A stretch of 58,491 nt of DNA from CAYQUL01 sp964568925 (GCA_964568925.1 CAZMSJ010000005.1:1-58491); one strand, 5' to 3'. Positions 31,518 through 40,008 are shown, counted from the first letter of the stretch. Made by a program: numbers and translations. Notes: generated from the letters alone by a model not told the origin.

Positions 31518-33148
31518 GCACTATTCAACATCTTCCAGAGGACGTCATTGTAAAGATTGCAGCAGGCGAAGTTATTGAGCGGCCAGTTTCAATAATTAAG
31601 GAATTAATTGATAACGCGATCGACGCGAACGCGACAGAGATTCATGTAGAGCTCACTGATGGAGGTAATTCATTTCTTCGAGTAACAGATAATGGAAAAG
31701 GTATACCCAAAGAAGAACTTTTGATTGCAATTAAGCCACACACGACGAGTAAAATTCATTCCATTGAAGATCTTGAAAAAATACAAACACTTGGTTTTAG
31801 AGGTGAAGCACTTGCAAGTATTGATCATGTAGCAACACTTACTCTTGAATCAAGAGAAGCAACAAGCCCTTTTGGATGGAAAACAGAAGGACAAACGATT
31901 GAAAAAGTGGGCATGGCTACGGGAACAAGAGTCGTTGTCACACAGTTGTTCGATAAAATACCTGCACGTAAGAAGTTTTTAAAATCAGCCAATTCAGAAG
32001 TAAAGCTCATCATTGAACTGGTACATGACTATGTATTAAGTCATCCGTCTATCACCTTCTCAGTTGTAAACGATAAAAAGCAGCTGTTACTCGTTTCTAA
32101 AGGTGACATAACCCAACGAGCTCAAGCAGTTTTTGGAAAAGAGACAACAACACAATTTCTTGAATTTGAAGAGAAAGGAAGTTACTTGACCATTCGAGGG
32201 GCACTGACTAAACCACAAGTTTCAGCACCACAAAACACCATCAAGCTCTTTGTGAATGGAAGAAGAGTAACCGACCAGCTAGTTAGTACTGCAATTAAAG
32301 ATGCCTACTCAAATCTTCTTTTTCCAAGAAGCTTTCCCTTAGGGTTTCTCTTTATAGTCACTCCACCTGAACTAACAGATATAAATGTTCACCCGACAAA
32401 GCGAGAAGTTCGATTCTCACACCCAAAGGAAGTATATGAAGAAGTGTATAGAACGGTACTGAAGACTTTAACTGACAATAACCTCACCTACGCAAACGTT
32501 AGTTTCAGGTCAGAGTTTTCAAAAGACATGATTACAAGCTTAGAGCAAGACAGAATTGCTCATATTGGTGATATTTCTCCAAACACAACTATTTCCCAGT
32601 ATCACAATCTCTACTTAACCGTTGAAACAAAGGAAGGTGTGATGTTTATCGACCAACACGCAGCTCACGAATCAATTTTGTATTACAAACTGCTCGATAT
32701 TTTCACCCAAAAGGAACAGGAGAAAATTCCTACCCCACTTTCTACACCATATCTGTTTGAAGCTACTGCTCGAGAATCACTCATTATTGATGAGAGTGCA
32801 GAAAAGCTTACCAAACTCGGTTTTGAAATTGAACCATTTGGGAAAAATACATATCGAATAGTTGCAGTTCCAAAACAAATTGCAGATCGAGATATCTCTG
32901 CAATACTTTCGATGATTGAACATTTTATCGAAGCAGGCTCACTTCTCGATGAGAAAAATAAAAGAACACTTGCGACACTCGCCTGCAAGGCAGCAATTAA
33001 GGCAAACCAACAACTGACACAGGAACAAATGAGAGAACTTGTTGATGCACTCACAAGCCGCAATTATGCCTACACCTGCCCTCACGGTCGCCCAGTCAAA
33101 ATAGAAATAACCCTCTCAGAACTTGATCGCTTGTTTAAAAGAAAATAG
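31514..33148 (+). CDS. mutL: DNA mismatch repair protein MutL (endonuclease-type)
   Basis: 544 residues. GHKL ATPase N-domain: the catalytic Glu is in KELIDNAIDANA (Glu30), followed by TDNGKGI and LGFRGEAL. The C-terminal dimerisation domain retains FIDQHAAHESI and TCPHGRPVKIEI, two of the metal-binding motifs of endonuclease MutLs. In the first, the final Glu of the usual DQHA-x2-E-x4-E pattern is replaced by Tyr. Strand discrimination would rely on this nicking activity, since there is no mutH. The start codon overlaps mutS. Confidence 0.95.
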   Translation: MSTIQHLPEDVIVKIAAGEVIERPVSIIKELIDNAIDANATEIHVELTDGGNSFLRVTDNGKGIPKEELLIAIKPHTTSKIHSIEDLEKIQTLGFRGEALASIDHVATLTLESREATSPFGWKTEGQTIEKVGMATGTRVVVTQLFDKIPARKKFLKSANSEVKLIIELVHDYVLSHPSITFSVVNDKKQLLLVSKGDITQRAQAVFGKETTTQFLEFEEKGSYLTIRGALTKPQVSAPQNTIKLFVNGRRVTDQLVSTAIKDAYSNLLFPRSFPLGFLFIVTPPELTDINVHPTKREVRFSHPKEVYEEVYRTVLKTLTDNNLTYANVSFRSEFSKDMITSLEQDRIAHIGDISPNTTISQYHNLYLTVETKEGVMFIDQHAAHESILYYKLLDIFTQKEQEKIPTPLSTPYLFEATARESLIIDESAEKLTKLGFEIEPFGKNTYRIVAVPKQIADRDISAILSMIEHFIEAGSLLDEKNKRTLATLACKAAIKANQQLTQEQMRELVDALTSRNYAYTCPHGRPVKIEITLSELDRLFKRK

Positions 33149-33154
33149 TATTCA

Positions 33155-33163
33155 TGGTATACT
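33155..33163 (+). promoter_or_regulatory. Extended -10 promoter for the RRM gene
   Basis: TGG-TATACT (33155-33163). The leader from about 33170 to 33233 is about 64 nt, unlike the leaderless genes nearby. Confidence 0.5.
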
Positions 33164-33217
33164 TTTTGTGAGTTGGTATGACCTGTAGAGTAACAACAAA
33201 GCAGGCGTCCACCATAA

Positions 33218-33237
33218 GGGAGGTGAGCATGTCTTGA
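33218..33237 (+). promoter_or_regulatory. Ribosome site with 2-codon upstream ORF overlapping a TTG start
   Basis: GGGAGGTGA (33218-33226) is followed by ATG-TCT-TGA (33229-33237), a two-codon ORF whose TGA overlaps the TTG (33234-33236) that starts the RRM protein in another frame. The TTG is the only start compatible with the RRM N-terminus. Confidence 0.5.
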
Positions 33238-33584
33238 ACCCCAATCCAAATAAACTCTACGTCGGAAATTTGCCGTTTAGTATGACTCGTGATCAGCTGA
33301 TGGCAGAGTTTGCAAAAGCCGGTACAGTTACTGATGCCACAATTATTGTGAATAAGTACACTGGACGATCCAAAGGCTTTGGGTTTGTGGAGATGTCCAC
33401 CCCAGAAGAAGCAGCGAATGCAAAGCAAATGTTTCACGGACAAGAAGTTGGAGGTCGCGTGTTAATCGTAAATGAAGCTCGACCCGAAACACCTCGTGAA
33501 GAAATGTCAGGAGAAGCTGGAGCACCAATGTCAGAGACACCTGTTTCTGATGCTCAACCGGTCGAAGAAGCCCCACAAGGGTGA
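33234..33584 (+). CDS. RRM-type RNA-binding protein
   Basis: 116 residues starting at TTG. A single RNA recognition motif: RNP2 KLYVGNLPFS (residues about 7-16) and RNP1 RSKGFGFVEM (about 46-55), followed by helix 2 (EEAANAKQMFHGQ) and a low-complexity acidic tail. Bacterial RRM proteins bind single-stranded RNA, often in cold or stress response. It is probably monocistronic, with an unusual leader (see 33218-33237). Confidence 0.9.
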   Translation: MNPNPNKLYVGNLPFSMTRDQLMAEFAKAGTVTDATIIVNKYTGRSKGFGFVEMSTPEEAANAKQMFHGQEVGGRVLIVNEARPETPREEMSGEAGAPMSETPVSDAQPVEEAPQG

Positions 33585-33597
33585 CGACAAAGAGCGG

Positions 33598-33621
33598 GGG
33601 TGCGAAGGCAACTTTGCACCC
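33598..33621 (+). other. Hairpin after the RRM gene
   Basis: GGGTGCGAAG (33598-33607) pairs with CTTTGCACCC (33612-33621, one G-U) across a GCAA loop. It is not followed by a T-run, so it is either a stabilising 3' structure or a weak terminator. Confidence 0.5.
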
Positions 33622-33637
33622 AGCGCGAAAGAGGAAA

Positions 33638-34027
33638 TTACCTCAAATATTCCTTCAAAGGTTCCCAATAGTACTCTTCCCAACCTTTTTCTATATCCTC
33701 AAAAAATTCAACTGGTACACCTTCATGAGTGAAATGTAATTCAGTCCCGGCGTCCGTTTTTCTCATATCAAAGGTTACCTTTGAAAAGTAGTCCTCTGGC
33801 CACTCACTGGTCCGCCATTCCTGAACAATCTTGTGATCTGGCTTAATCTCTATTGTCTTTCCAGTGGCATAGCCATCCCAGACACTGAATAGTCCACCAA
33901 CGGTTGGGTCAATGTAAGCTCGAGAGCCAGTAAACTCTGTGTGGCGTTTACTTTCGATGAGTGCGTTGAAGATTTCGTGAGGAAGAGCATCAAATTCGAT
34001 TACTTGAGTAATAGTTTTGGTCTCCAT
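33638..34027 (-). CDS. START/AHSA1-like (SRPBCC) protein
   Basis: 129 residues matching the activator-of-HSP90 homology domain: TQVIEFDALPHEIFNALIES opens it, GGLFSVWDGYATGKTIEIKP follows, then WRTSEWPEDYFSKVTF and the C-terminal helix KGWEEYYWEPLKEYL. The fold has a hydrophobic cavity that binds small lipophilic ligands or client proteins; the ligand is not predictable here. Gene alone on its strand. Confidence 0.82.
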   Translation of the reverse strand: METKTITQVIEFDALPHEIFNALIESKRHTEFTGSRAYIDPTVGGLFSVWDGYATGKTIEIKPDHKIVQEWRTSEWPEDYFSKVTFDMRKTDAGTELHFTHEGVPVEFFEDIEKGWEEYYWEPLKEYLR

Positions 34028-34089
34028 TACAACGAGTATAACACGCCAACTTACATTGAACTCACAAATGAGGTAAAATACCTATATAT

Positions 34090-34163
34090 TGCCCGATCGT
34101 CTAGCGGCAGGACACATGACTCTGAATCATGTAACTGGGGTTCGAATCCCTGTCGGGCAGCCA
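34090..34163 (+). tRNA. tRNA-Gln (anticodon CTG)
   Basis: 74 nt cloverleaf. Acceptor TGCCCGA with TCGGGCA, discriminator G and encoded CCA; anticodon arm ACATGA-CTCTGAA-TCATGT with anticodon CTG; T arm GGTTCGAATCC. The 1.9 kb that follow are AT-rich accessory sequence. Confidence 0.92.
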
Positions 34164-34204
34164 ATACGTGCGTTCAATAGTACTTGTCATCCCTGTTGTA
34201 ACAA

Positions 34205-34876
34205 ATGATAAATCTAGAGTTATTCGACCAAACCATTAGTCTTCTATCCGCATATAAGAATGCGACTCTGTTAAATGATTCTCAAAAACATTTTGTCGAC
34301 GAAGCAATCTCAAGACTGAAACGAGCAAAAGGACAGTATCCTAAAATAATGGAACTAAATAATGTCTTATTAAAGGAAAACACTGGACTTGCTGAAATAA
34401 GATCATTTATGAGCGATGAGAAACTTATCACAGTATTACAAGATTCCTCAAAAAACGACCCTGAACTTGCTAAATTTCTTAAGAAGACAGGAGGAAAATT
34501 AATTCTACAAAAACATATGGAAGGTAGTTCATACGATATGAGCGCTCTGGATACGCAATCTAATCCGCAATCCGAAGAACTTAAGAAGCTACATCTATCT
34601 GCAGAAGAATTTTATGAGAATCTATGGTTAGTTATTCAGAAACTTACTCAAGTACCACTGTTTAATAATTACCTGCCAAAAGGTGTAAGAGATGTAAGAA
34701 ATCATTTAATTGTACATACTGAAAAAAGTGGTGCATGTATCTTTTCTTTTGGGTTTACGACGTCTGGGCCTCTGATACGGCCAATCAAACCGACGGGGGT
34801 TAAAGCGCCAAATGATAATGGGTTTGATCCGAATATCTTAGAGTTCCTAAACGGCATTATAAGCAAGCTAAATTAA
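34205..34876 (+). CDS. Hypothetical helical protein, HEPN-like motif
   Basis: 223 residues, mostly helical, AT-rich coding. A segment GVRDVRNHLIVHTEKSG carries an Arg-Asn...His pattern (R-x5-H) reminiscent of HEPN and Abi-like proteins, but the rest is too divergent to classify. It is 42 nt downstream of tRNA-Gln. The next gene on the same strand also has a HEPN-type motif, so the pair may be a defence or toxin cassette. That is inference. Confidence 0.5.
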   Translation: MINLELFDQTISLLSAYKNATLLNDSQKHFVDEAISRLKRAKGQYPKIMELNNVLLKENTGLAEIRSFMSDEKLITVLQDSSKNDPELAKFLKKTGGKLILQKHMEGSSYDMSALDTQSNPQSEELKKLHLSAEEFYENLWLVIQKLTQVPLFNNYLPKGVRDVRNHLIVHTEKSGACIFSFGFTTSGPLIRPIKPTGVKAPNDNGFDPNILEFLNGIISKLN

Positions 34877-34949
34877 AAACATAATAAATAAAGGTAAAAA
34901 GCTATAAGGACTGAATGGGTCCAGACCGGTATGCTCAGCAAGATTGTAT

Positions 34950-35888
34950 ATGACTACCAATTATTCCTCCGATAGATCGTTCGATTGGAAAAACATTATT
35001 CAACCTGCGTTATTTAATAGCAAAGAATCTATGGTCATGGTTGAAGTTTATGACTGTCTGTTTTTTAGTAAAAGTACTTCGAGAGGAATAATTTCGAGAT
35101 ATGACATTGATAATTTAAGTATTGTTATATTAGAAGGAATTATTACCTATACTAAATTAAAAATAAATGTGGTTCCTGTTTCTGAGAATTCAATAAGTTT
35201 AGTCCCGCTAAAAACAATATCAAATACGCCACCAGGAACATATATTCTATATATAGTACCTTGGAATCATCAGGATGAATTGGAATGCTCAAACAAACTC
35301 GAATTTATTAAAGGTTTATTAAATGTTACAGAAGGTAGAAATATAGCTTATCAATTTATCTGTCGTTTTGGCTTAAATTTGCCCAACTGCGACCCACACT
35401 TGAGTTCGGAACCAATACTTAGTCCAAATCCGACAAAACCGCCGATGAAAAACAAAGAAAGGTTAGAAAATATTTTATGTGCAATAAACAATATTCCAAA
35501 CAACGAAAAAACTAAAATTCAGTTAGCTATGCGTTGGTACGATCAGGCAGATCGAGGTTTACCCGTAGATAGTTTTTTAAAAACGTGGTTTGCGTTAGAA
35601 GCACTTTCTCTACCACCAGGAGTTCAAAATATTATACACATAAAGAATTTTCTCAAAGCAATATATAAAGAAGAATATTCAGAATCCAAATATAAGTTGG
35701 GAGTTATTTATCATTTACGAGGCAATCTTATACATGCCGGTATTGTGGTTCCAATACATAGAGAGCTAATTGAATATATACAAGCAATTTTCTATGATAT
35801 TTTATTATTTAAATTAAATTTACCAACCGAAAAGAGAGCGGAAACTTTTCTTATAGAACATAATATCGAAATATGGCTTCCAAAATAA
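34950..35888 (+). CDS. HEPN-domain (ApeA-like C-terminus) protein
   Basis: 312 residues from the ATG at 34950 (the open frame extends 6 nt upstream to a TTG). The N-terminal part is beta-rich and unrecognised. The C-terminal 120 residues are helical and contain SFLKTWFALEALS and YHLRGNLIHAGIVVP, with an R-x4-H signature, then IEYIQAIFYDILLFKL, the arrangement of ApeA-type HEPN domains. Such domains are frequent in abortive-infection proteins. Low GC and tRNA-adjacent position suggest horizontal transfer. Confidence 0.65.
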   Translation: MTTNYSSDRSFDWKNIIQPALFNSKESMVMVEVYDCLFFSKSTSRGIISRYDIDNLSIVILEGIITYTKLKINVVPVSENSISLVPLKTISNTPPGTYILYIVPWNHQDELECSNKLEFIKGLLNVTEGRNIAYQFICRFGLNLPNCDPHLSSEPILSPNPTKPPMKNKERLENILCAINNIPNNEKTKIQLAMRWYDQADRGLPVDSFLKTWFALEALSLPPGVQNIIHIKNFLKAIYKEEYSESKYKLGVIYHLRGNLIHAGIVVPIHRELIEYIQAIFYDILLFKLNLPTEKRAETFLIEHNIEIWLPK

Positions 35889-35931
35889 GATGCAGAAGAG
35901 TTAGTGAAAATTAATAAAAAGGAGAAATAAA

Positions 35932-35941
35932 NNNNNNNNNN
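35932..35941. other. Assembly gap (10 N)
   Basis: Ten ambiguous bases. The sequence just before (AAAAAGGAGAAATAAA) is a ribosome site, so the start codon of the next gene is probably hidden in this gap. Confidence 0.95.
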
Positions 35942-35942
35942 A

Positions 35943-36101
35943 AGCTTATCTGTTAAAAATCCATTTCTAGAAGTTGGATGGAGCATTGATCTGCTTCCTT
36001 TTGGAGTAAAAGAAACAAATGGACTGTTATATGCAGAAAAAGGAAGAGATGTAAATGGTACCTCTTCAGAGATCAAACCGTTACAAATTCTTGCTCAATA
36101 A
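35943..36101 (+). CDS. 3' fragment of a gene starting in the assembly gap
   Basis: 52 readable codons, in frame to the TAA at 36099-36101, beginning SLSVKNPFLEVGWSIDLLPF. The start lies in or before the gap; a Shine-Dalgarno (GGAG, 35921-35924) directly precedes the gap. Too short to recognise. It belongs to the AT-rich insertion after tRNA-Gln. The stretch 36102-36173 contains nothing recognisable. Confidence 0.5.
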   Translation, partial: SLSVKNPFLEVGWSIDLLPFGVKETNGLLYAEKGRDVNGTSSEIKPLQILAQ

Positions 36102-36173
36102 GAGAAGAACTTCTTCAAAATTTAAAATCAAACATGATATTGCACGTAAGTTTATATATTAGGTAATGGATTT

Positions 36174-36467
36174 TTACCTGAAAAGAAGAACTCCCGTCAC
36201 AATTGCAATGTTAACCAAAAGCCCAAGTACGTTTCCAATGATGATTGGCTTTTCTTTGTGAAGCACACCATAGTAGATCCAAAAGACCGTTAGCAATGAA
36301 TAGGAAATCCAGGTAACAATTGATACCCCATCAACCTTCTTCTCAATCCAGATCGTCATAATTTGAGGTACGGTCATAATTATCCCTAATGCGACAGCAA
36401 TGTAGCTTACTTCTTCAACGACAGCAATTCGTTTCTTCTTTTGTCTGGGAATATGAAAATGTGCCAT
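36174..36467 (-). CDS. SemiSWEET / PQ-loop membrane transporter
   Basis: 97 residues with three membrane helices and the PQ-loop proline-glutamine in GIIMTVPQIMTIW, followed by GVSIVTWISYSLLTVFWIYY and NVLGLLVNIAIV. SemiSWEETs dimerise to a small sugar uniporter. The N-terminal basic tail (RQKKKR) is longer than in typical members. Substrate unknown. Confidence 0.85.
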   Translation of the reverse strand: MAHFHIPRQKKKRIAVVEEVSYIAVALGIIMTVPQIMTIWIEKKVDGVSIVTWISYSLLTVFWIYYGVLHKEKPIIIGNVLGLLVNIAIVTGVLLFR

Positions 36468-36580
36468 AGATCAGTATAGACAGAAGAAGATATCAAATGG
36501 AAGTTTTTTTGACTTTTAGAGAAGAAAGGAATATATTTTCCCCTACCTGGAATTATGAGTCCCTAAAGGGAGGAAATAGT

Positions 36581-36904
36581 ATGGACGCAATAGGACCGGG
36601 AGTACTAATGCCTATCTTTTGTGATCGATTACTCACAATCTTTATTTGTAGAGATAAAGAGATAAACGGGGTGCTAGACCCAATGCCAACCGTTTTTTGG
36701 TATACACCAGAATCGATTACAAAATTGACGAAAAAGCAGGAGTCTGAACTCCTCAACGAACCTGAACCAGAGGTATGCGAAACAATTGAACGTTTCACTG
36801 TCTTTGATACATACACAGTCGTGTGGGTTCGAAGATCAATTTTTGAAGGGGCGTTTGCGGGTACATCAGTTACATACCGTGGCCCGTATCTCCTCAAAGA
36901 ATAA
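36581..36904 (+). CDS. Hypothetical protein, 107 aa
   Basis: Starts at the ATG at 36581, chosen because AAAGGGAGG precedes it by 7 nt; the open frame reaches back to 36497. A small soluble protein with beta strands (GVLMPIFCDRLLTIFICRD, DTYTVVWVRRSIFEG) and a central acidic stretch. No match recognised. It is followed by a strong terminator at 36915-36945 and is monocistronic. Confidence 0.6.
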   Translation: MDAIGPGVLMPIFCDRLLTIFICRDKEINGVLDPMPTVFWYTPESITKLTKKQESELLNEPEPEVCETIERFTVFDTYTVVWVRRSIFEGAFAGTSVTYRGPYLLKE

Positions 36905-36914
36905 GTGACTTTAT

Positions 36915-36945
36915 AGACGGACAGAAATGTCCGTCTCTTTTTTTG
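36915..36945 (+). terminator. Rho-independent terminator
   Basis: AGACGGACA (36915-36923), GAAA loop, TGTCCGTCT (36928-36936), then CTTTTTTTTG. A textbook terminator for the 36581 gene. Confidence 0.9.
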
Positions 36946-36948
36946 TCT

Positions 36949-38028
36949 TTACAAAAATTCTTTTTTTTCTCCTTTGAAGTCTGCAAATCCTGAACTAAAG
37001 TTCACATCCCATGCTCCCCCTTCAGGAAGAGGAATCTTTCCATACCCATTTGGAGTGTCGATTACGAGCCGTGCAGTTGCAGCAACACCTGAGAGCACAG
37101 GCCTTACCTGTGACCAGATTTGGTATGCCTCATCAAGGGGAACAGTAAAGTGGGAAGCCCAATCAACTGGATCATTTTGATAAACATAGTATGGTACAAA
37201 CCCTTCCTTTGCGACTTTATTAAATAAATCTCGAAGTGTACGTGGATTGTCATTTACTCCTTTGAGTAACACTGATTGGCTCATCACAACTCCGCCAGAA
37301 ACATCTTGCATGCGGTGAAGTGCATCGAGAGACTCTGTCGTTAACTCAGCAGCGTGATTCATATGAATCATGAGGCGTGGATGAGTAAGGTATGAGAGTG
37401 CTTCTAAATGGTGTTCATTAATCGCTCGAGGATTATGAATTGGCAGTCTTGTTCCGATTCGTACGATATCAAGTTGTCCTGTTGCTTGCATATGACCAAG
37501 TCTGGCAAAGAGATACTTCATGACTTCTGGATGAACTGTCATTGGGTCACCTCCTGAGAGGATAATTTCATTTATCTCTGGGTGAGAGGTAACAAAGTTA
37601 AGTGACTCATCAATTTGAGTTGTCGACAAATGAGGAGTATGTGACAGCGCACCTTTGAGTGGTCCTTCTTTGGTCTTTGGAATACCAACTTCTCTTCCAC
37701 GGGTACAATATCGACAATAGGCAGCGCAGTTACGTGTAATCGTAAATAATGCACGCCCAGGGTATGGTCCATATTCGTCCTCTCCTCCTTCATACTTATA
37801 CACAAGACCTGGTGCTACTTCATGTTCTTCTTCAAGCAAAGGATCACTTAACTCTTCATGGGTAACTGCACGCTCACGTTCTGGTTGAGAAATAAACTGA
37901 AGTCCGATTGGTCCGTTCACACCACCTGTTTGTTCGATCAAATCAATTAAATACGGATTTAATACCTCTGGAAGTCCGCCATGCTCTAGCATGACTGAAG
38001 TGCCTCTCGCTACAAGTCGTTCTGACAT
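36949..38028 (-). CDS. kamA: Radical SAM aminomutase of the lysine 2,3-aminomutase family
   Basis: 359 residues. The radical SAM cluster motif is NCAAYCRYC (C-x3-C-x2-C), with RNC before and TRGREVG after, and IILSGGDPMTV and RIGTRLPIHNPRAI are typical family segments. Members move an amino group from C2 to C3 of lysine, glutamate or another amino acid using PLP and SAM; the substrate cannot be decided here (EF-P-modifying EpmB-type is another option). About 60-80 residues shorter than clostridial KamA. Single gene. Confidence 0.85.
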   Translation of the reverse strand: MSERLVARGTSVMLEHGGLPEVLNPYLIDLIEQTGGVNGPIGLQFISQPERERAVTHEELSDPLLEEEHEVAPGLVYKYEGGEDEYGPYPGRALFTITRNCAAYCRYCTRGREVGIPKTKEGPLKGALSHTPHLSTTQIDESLNFVTSHPEINEIILSGGDPMTVHPEVMKYLFARLGHMQATGQLDIVRIGTRLPIHNPRAINEHHLEALSYLTHPRLMIHMNHAAELTTESLDALHRMQDVSGGVVMSQSVLLKGVNDNPRTLRDLFNKVAKEGFVPYYVYQNDPVDWASHFTVPLDEAYQIWSQVRPVLSGVAATARLVIDTPNGYGKIPLPEGGAWDVNFSSGFADFKGEKKEFL

Positions 38029-38112
38029 ATATTTGCTTCACAAAAGTGTAACAGAAAAAATTGCTTTTTCATTCATGAAAATCACATGACAACTGCCTCA
38101 ATTAACAATTTT

Positions 38113-38121
38113 TGGTATAAT
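38113..38121 (+). promoter_or_regulatory. dus-trhO extended -10 promoter
   Basis: TGG-TATAAT (38113-38121), ATG at 38130, 8 nt downstream: a leaderless start. Confidence 0.6.
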
Positions 38122-38129
38122 TCACGAAT

Positions 38130-39119
38130 ATGTCAAATTTCTGGGCAAAACTACCTAAACCATTTCTTGTGTTAGCACCAATGGAAGACGTTACAGATTA
38201 TGTGTTTCGTGAGGTTATAGCTGACCTCGCGCGTCCTGACGTATTTTTTACTGAGTTCACGAGCGCAGATGGCCTTTTTTCTAAAGGTCGTGAGGCAACG
38301 ATTGATAAGTTAAAGTTCAGTGAAAAACAAACACCGGTTGTTGCCCAAATCTGGGGAACGAACCCAGAGAACATGCTGAAGGCCGCAGCCCTCGTTCATG
38401 AATTAGGTTTTGCTGGTGTAGACATTAACATGGGCTGCCCAGACAAGACTGTCATGAAAAAGGGAGCAGGAGGCGCCAACTGCTTAAACAAACCACTGGC
38501 TAAAGAAATCATTCTTGCTGTTCGTGAAGGAGCAAAGGACACAGCGGTAAGTGTCAAAACACGACTTGGGTATAAAGCACCAGATCCAGAATGGATTCCC
38601 CTTCTTGCATCCCTTCCGATTGATGCCTTAACCATTCACGGAAGAACTGCAGCACAAGTGTCCACCGGTGAAGCCAATTGGGATGAAATAGGGAGACTCA
38701 CGAAAGAGATTAAAACTATTAATCCTACTATCACCGTTCTAGGAAACGGAGATATTAAGTCCCGAGAGCAAGCGCTTACCATGCATAAACTTCATCAGGT
38801 AGACGGCATTATGATCGGCAGAGGAATTTTTTCAAATCCATGGGTCTTTGAAAAGGAGACAAGAAACCAAATGCGTCCTCGTGAGGAATATATTGCAGTG
38901 CTCCACAAACACATGGATTTGTACGTTGAGACCTGGGGCAACACTAAAAACTTTGAAGTGATGAAGAAATTCTTTAAAATGTATATCAACAATTTCCCTG
39001 GAGCAAGTCAATTACGACAAGAACTCATGTTTTTAAAGTCAGCCAGTAGTGTCCGTGAGCACCTTATGACGGCACTTTCAGATGATACATTTGATATACT
39101 ACCTCATAATGAAAAATAA
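38130..39119 (+). CDS. tRNA-dihydrouridine synthase
   Basis: 329 residues. FMN TIM barrel with the N-terminal FLVLAPMEDVTDYVFR, active-site GVDINMGCPDKTVMKKGAGG (catalytic Cys in MGCP) and SVKTRLGYKAPD. It reduces specific uridines in the D loop. The C-terminal helical domain is typical. Its end overlaps the start of trhO by 11 nt, so two tRNA-modifying enzymes are coupled. Substrate position is not predictable. Confidence 0.92.
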   Translation: MSNFWAKLPKPFLVLAPMEDVTDYVFREVIADLARPDVFFTEFTSADGLFSKGREATIDKLKFSEKQTPVVAQIWGTNPENMLKAAALVHELGFAGVDINMGCPDKTVMKKGAGGANCLNKPLAKEIILAVREGAKDTAVSVKTRLGYKAPDPEWIPLLASLPIDALTIHGRTAAQVSTGEANWDEIGRLTKEIKTINPTITVLGNGDIKSREQALTMHKLHQVDGIMIGRGIFSNPWVFEKETRNQMRPREEYIAVLHKHMDLYVETWGNTKNFEVMKKFFKMYINNFPGASQLRQELMFLKSASSVREHLMTALSDDTFDILPHNEK

Positions 39120-40008
39120 CCATCAAGTTCTTCTCTACTATAAATATGTTCCAATCGCTGACCCGGTGACTCTTATGAATGAACAGAGAGCTTTTTGTCT
39201 AGAACACAATTTAAAGGGCAGAATTATTATTGCGAACGAAGGGATAAACGGGACCCTGGAAGGTCTACTCCCTGACACCGAAGCATATGTATCAATGATG
39301 ATACAAGACGAGCGATTCACGGATATTGATTGGAAGAGAAGTGAAGGAACTGGATCAGCATTCCCAAAACTCTCAGTTAAGGTAAGACCAGAAATTGTTA
39401 CCTCAGGAGTTGCTGGACTTGATCCACGCACACACACCGGAAAGTACTTAACAGCAGAAGAATTGCATCAGTGGTTTGTTGATGGAAAAGAGTTCTACGT
39501 AGTGGACATGCGAAATGATTATGAATATATATCAGGCTTTTTTGATAAAACCATTTTTTCTGATTTTAAGAACTTTAAAGATTTACCTTCCATTCTGCCA
39601 AAACTCTCTCACTTGAAGAGTAAAACAATTGTTACCGTATGTACTGGTGGAGTGCGATGTGAGAAAGCATCTGGCTTTTTAGTAACAAATGGATTTCATG
39701 ATGTATATCAGTTGTTAAACGGTATTCAAACATACATGGAGAAATACCCAAATGAACACTTTAAAGGAAAACTCTATGTGTTTGATAACAGACTTACCGT
39801 AGGATTTAATACGCACGATGAGAAGCATGTCATTGTTGGCTCCTGTACCAGATGCGGAAAGCCAAGTGACAATTACGTAAATTGTGCTGACCCTGCATGT
39901 CACAAACATTGCATCTGTTGCACCGATTGTTTAGACAAAGAAACAGGACTCTACTTCTGTAACGATCACTGTAAAGAAGTCTATTCACACATATCACTCG
40001 CGGCTTAA
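39109..40008 (+). CDS. trhO: tRNA uridine(34) hydroxylase TrhO (rhodanese family)
   Basis: 299 residues from the ATG at 39109. An N-terminal RRM/ACP-like domain (GRIIIANEGINGTLEG), the rhodanese domain with EFYVVDMRNDYE and active-site cysteine in TVCTGGVRCEKASGF, then a Cys-rich zinc-type tail (CTRCGKPSDNYVNCADP, CHKHCICCTDC). It makes 5-hydroxyuridine at position 34 of tRNAs using oxygen. It fits with the coupled dus gene. The stop overlaps the convergent reductase gene by 4 nt. Confidence 0.92.
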   Translation: MKNNHQVLLYYKYVPIADPVTLMNEQRAFCLEHNLKGRIIIANEGINGTLEGLLPDTEAYVSMMIQDERFTDIDWKRSEGTGSAFPKLSVKVRPEIVTSGVAGLDPRTHTGKYLTAEELHQWFVDGKEFYVVDMRNDYEYISGFFDKTIFSDFKNFKDLPSILPKLSHLKSKTIVTVCTGGVRCEKASGFLVTNGFHDVYQLLNGIQTYMEKYPNEHFKGKLYVFDNRLTVGFNTHDEKHVIVGSCTRCGKPSDNYVNCADPACHKHCICCTDCLDKETGLYFCNDHCKEVYSHISLAA

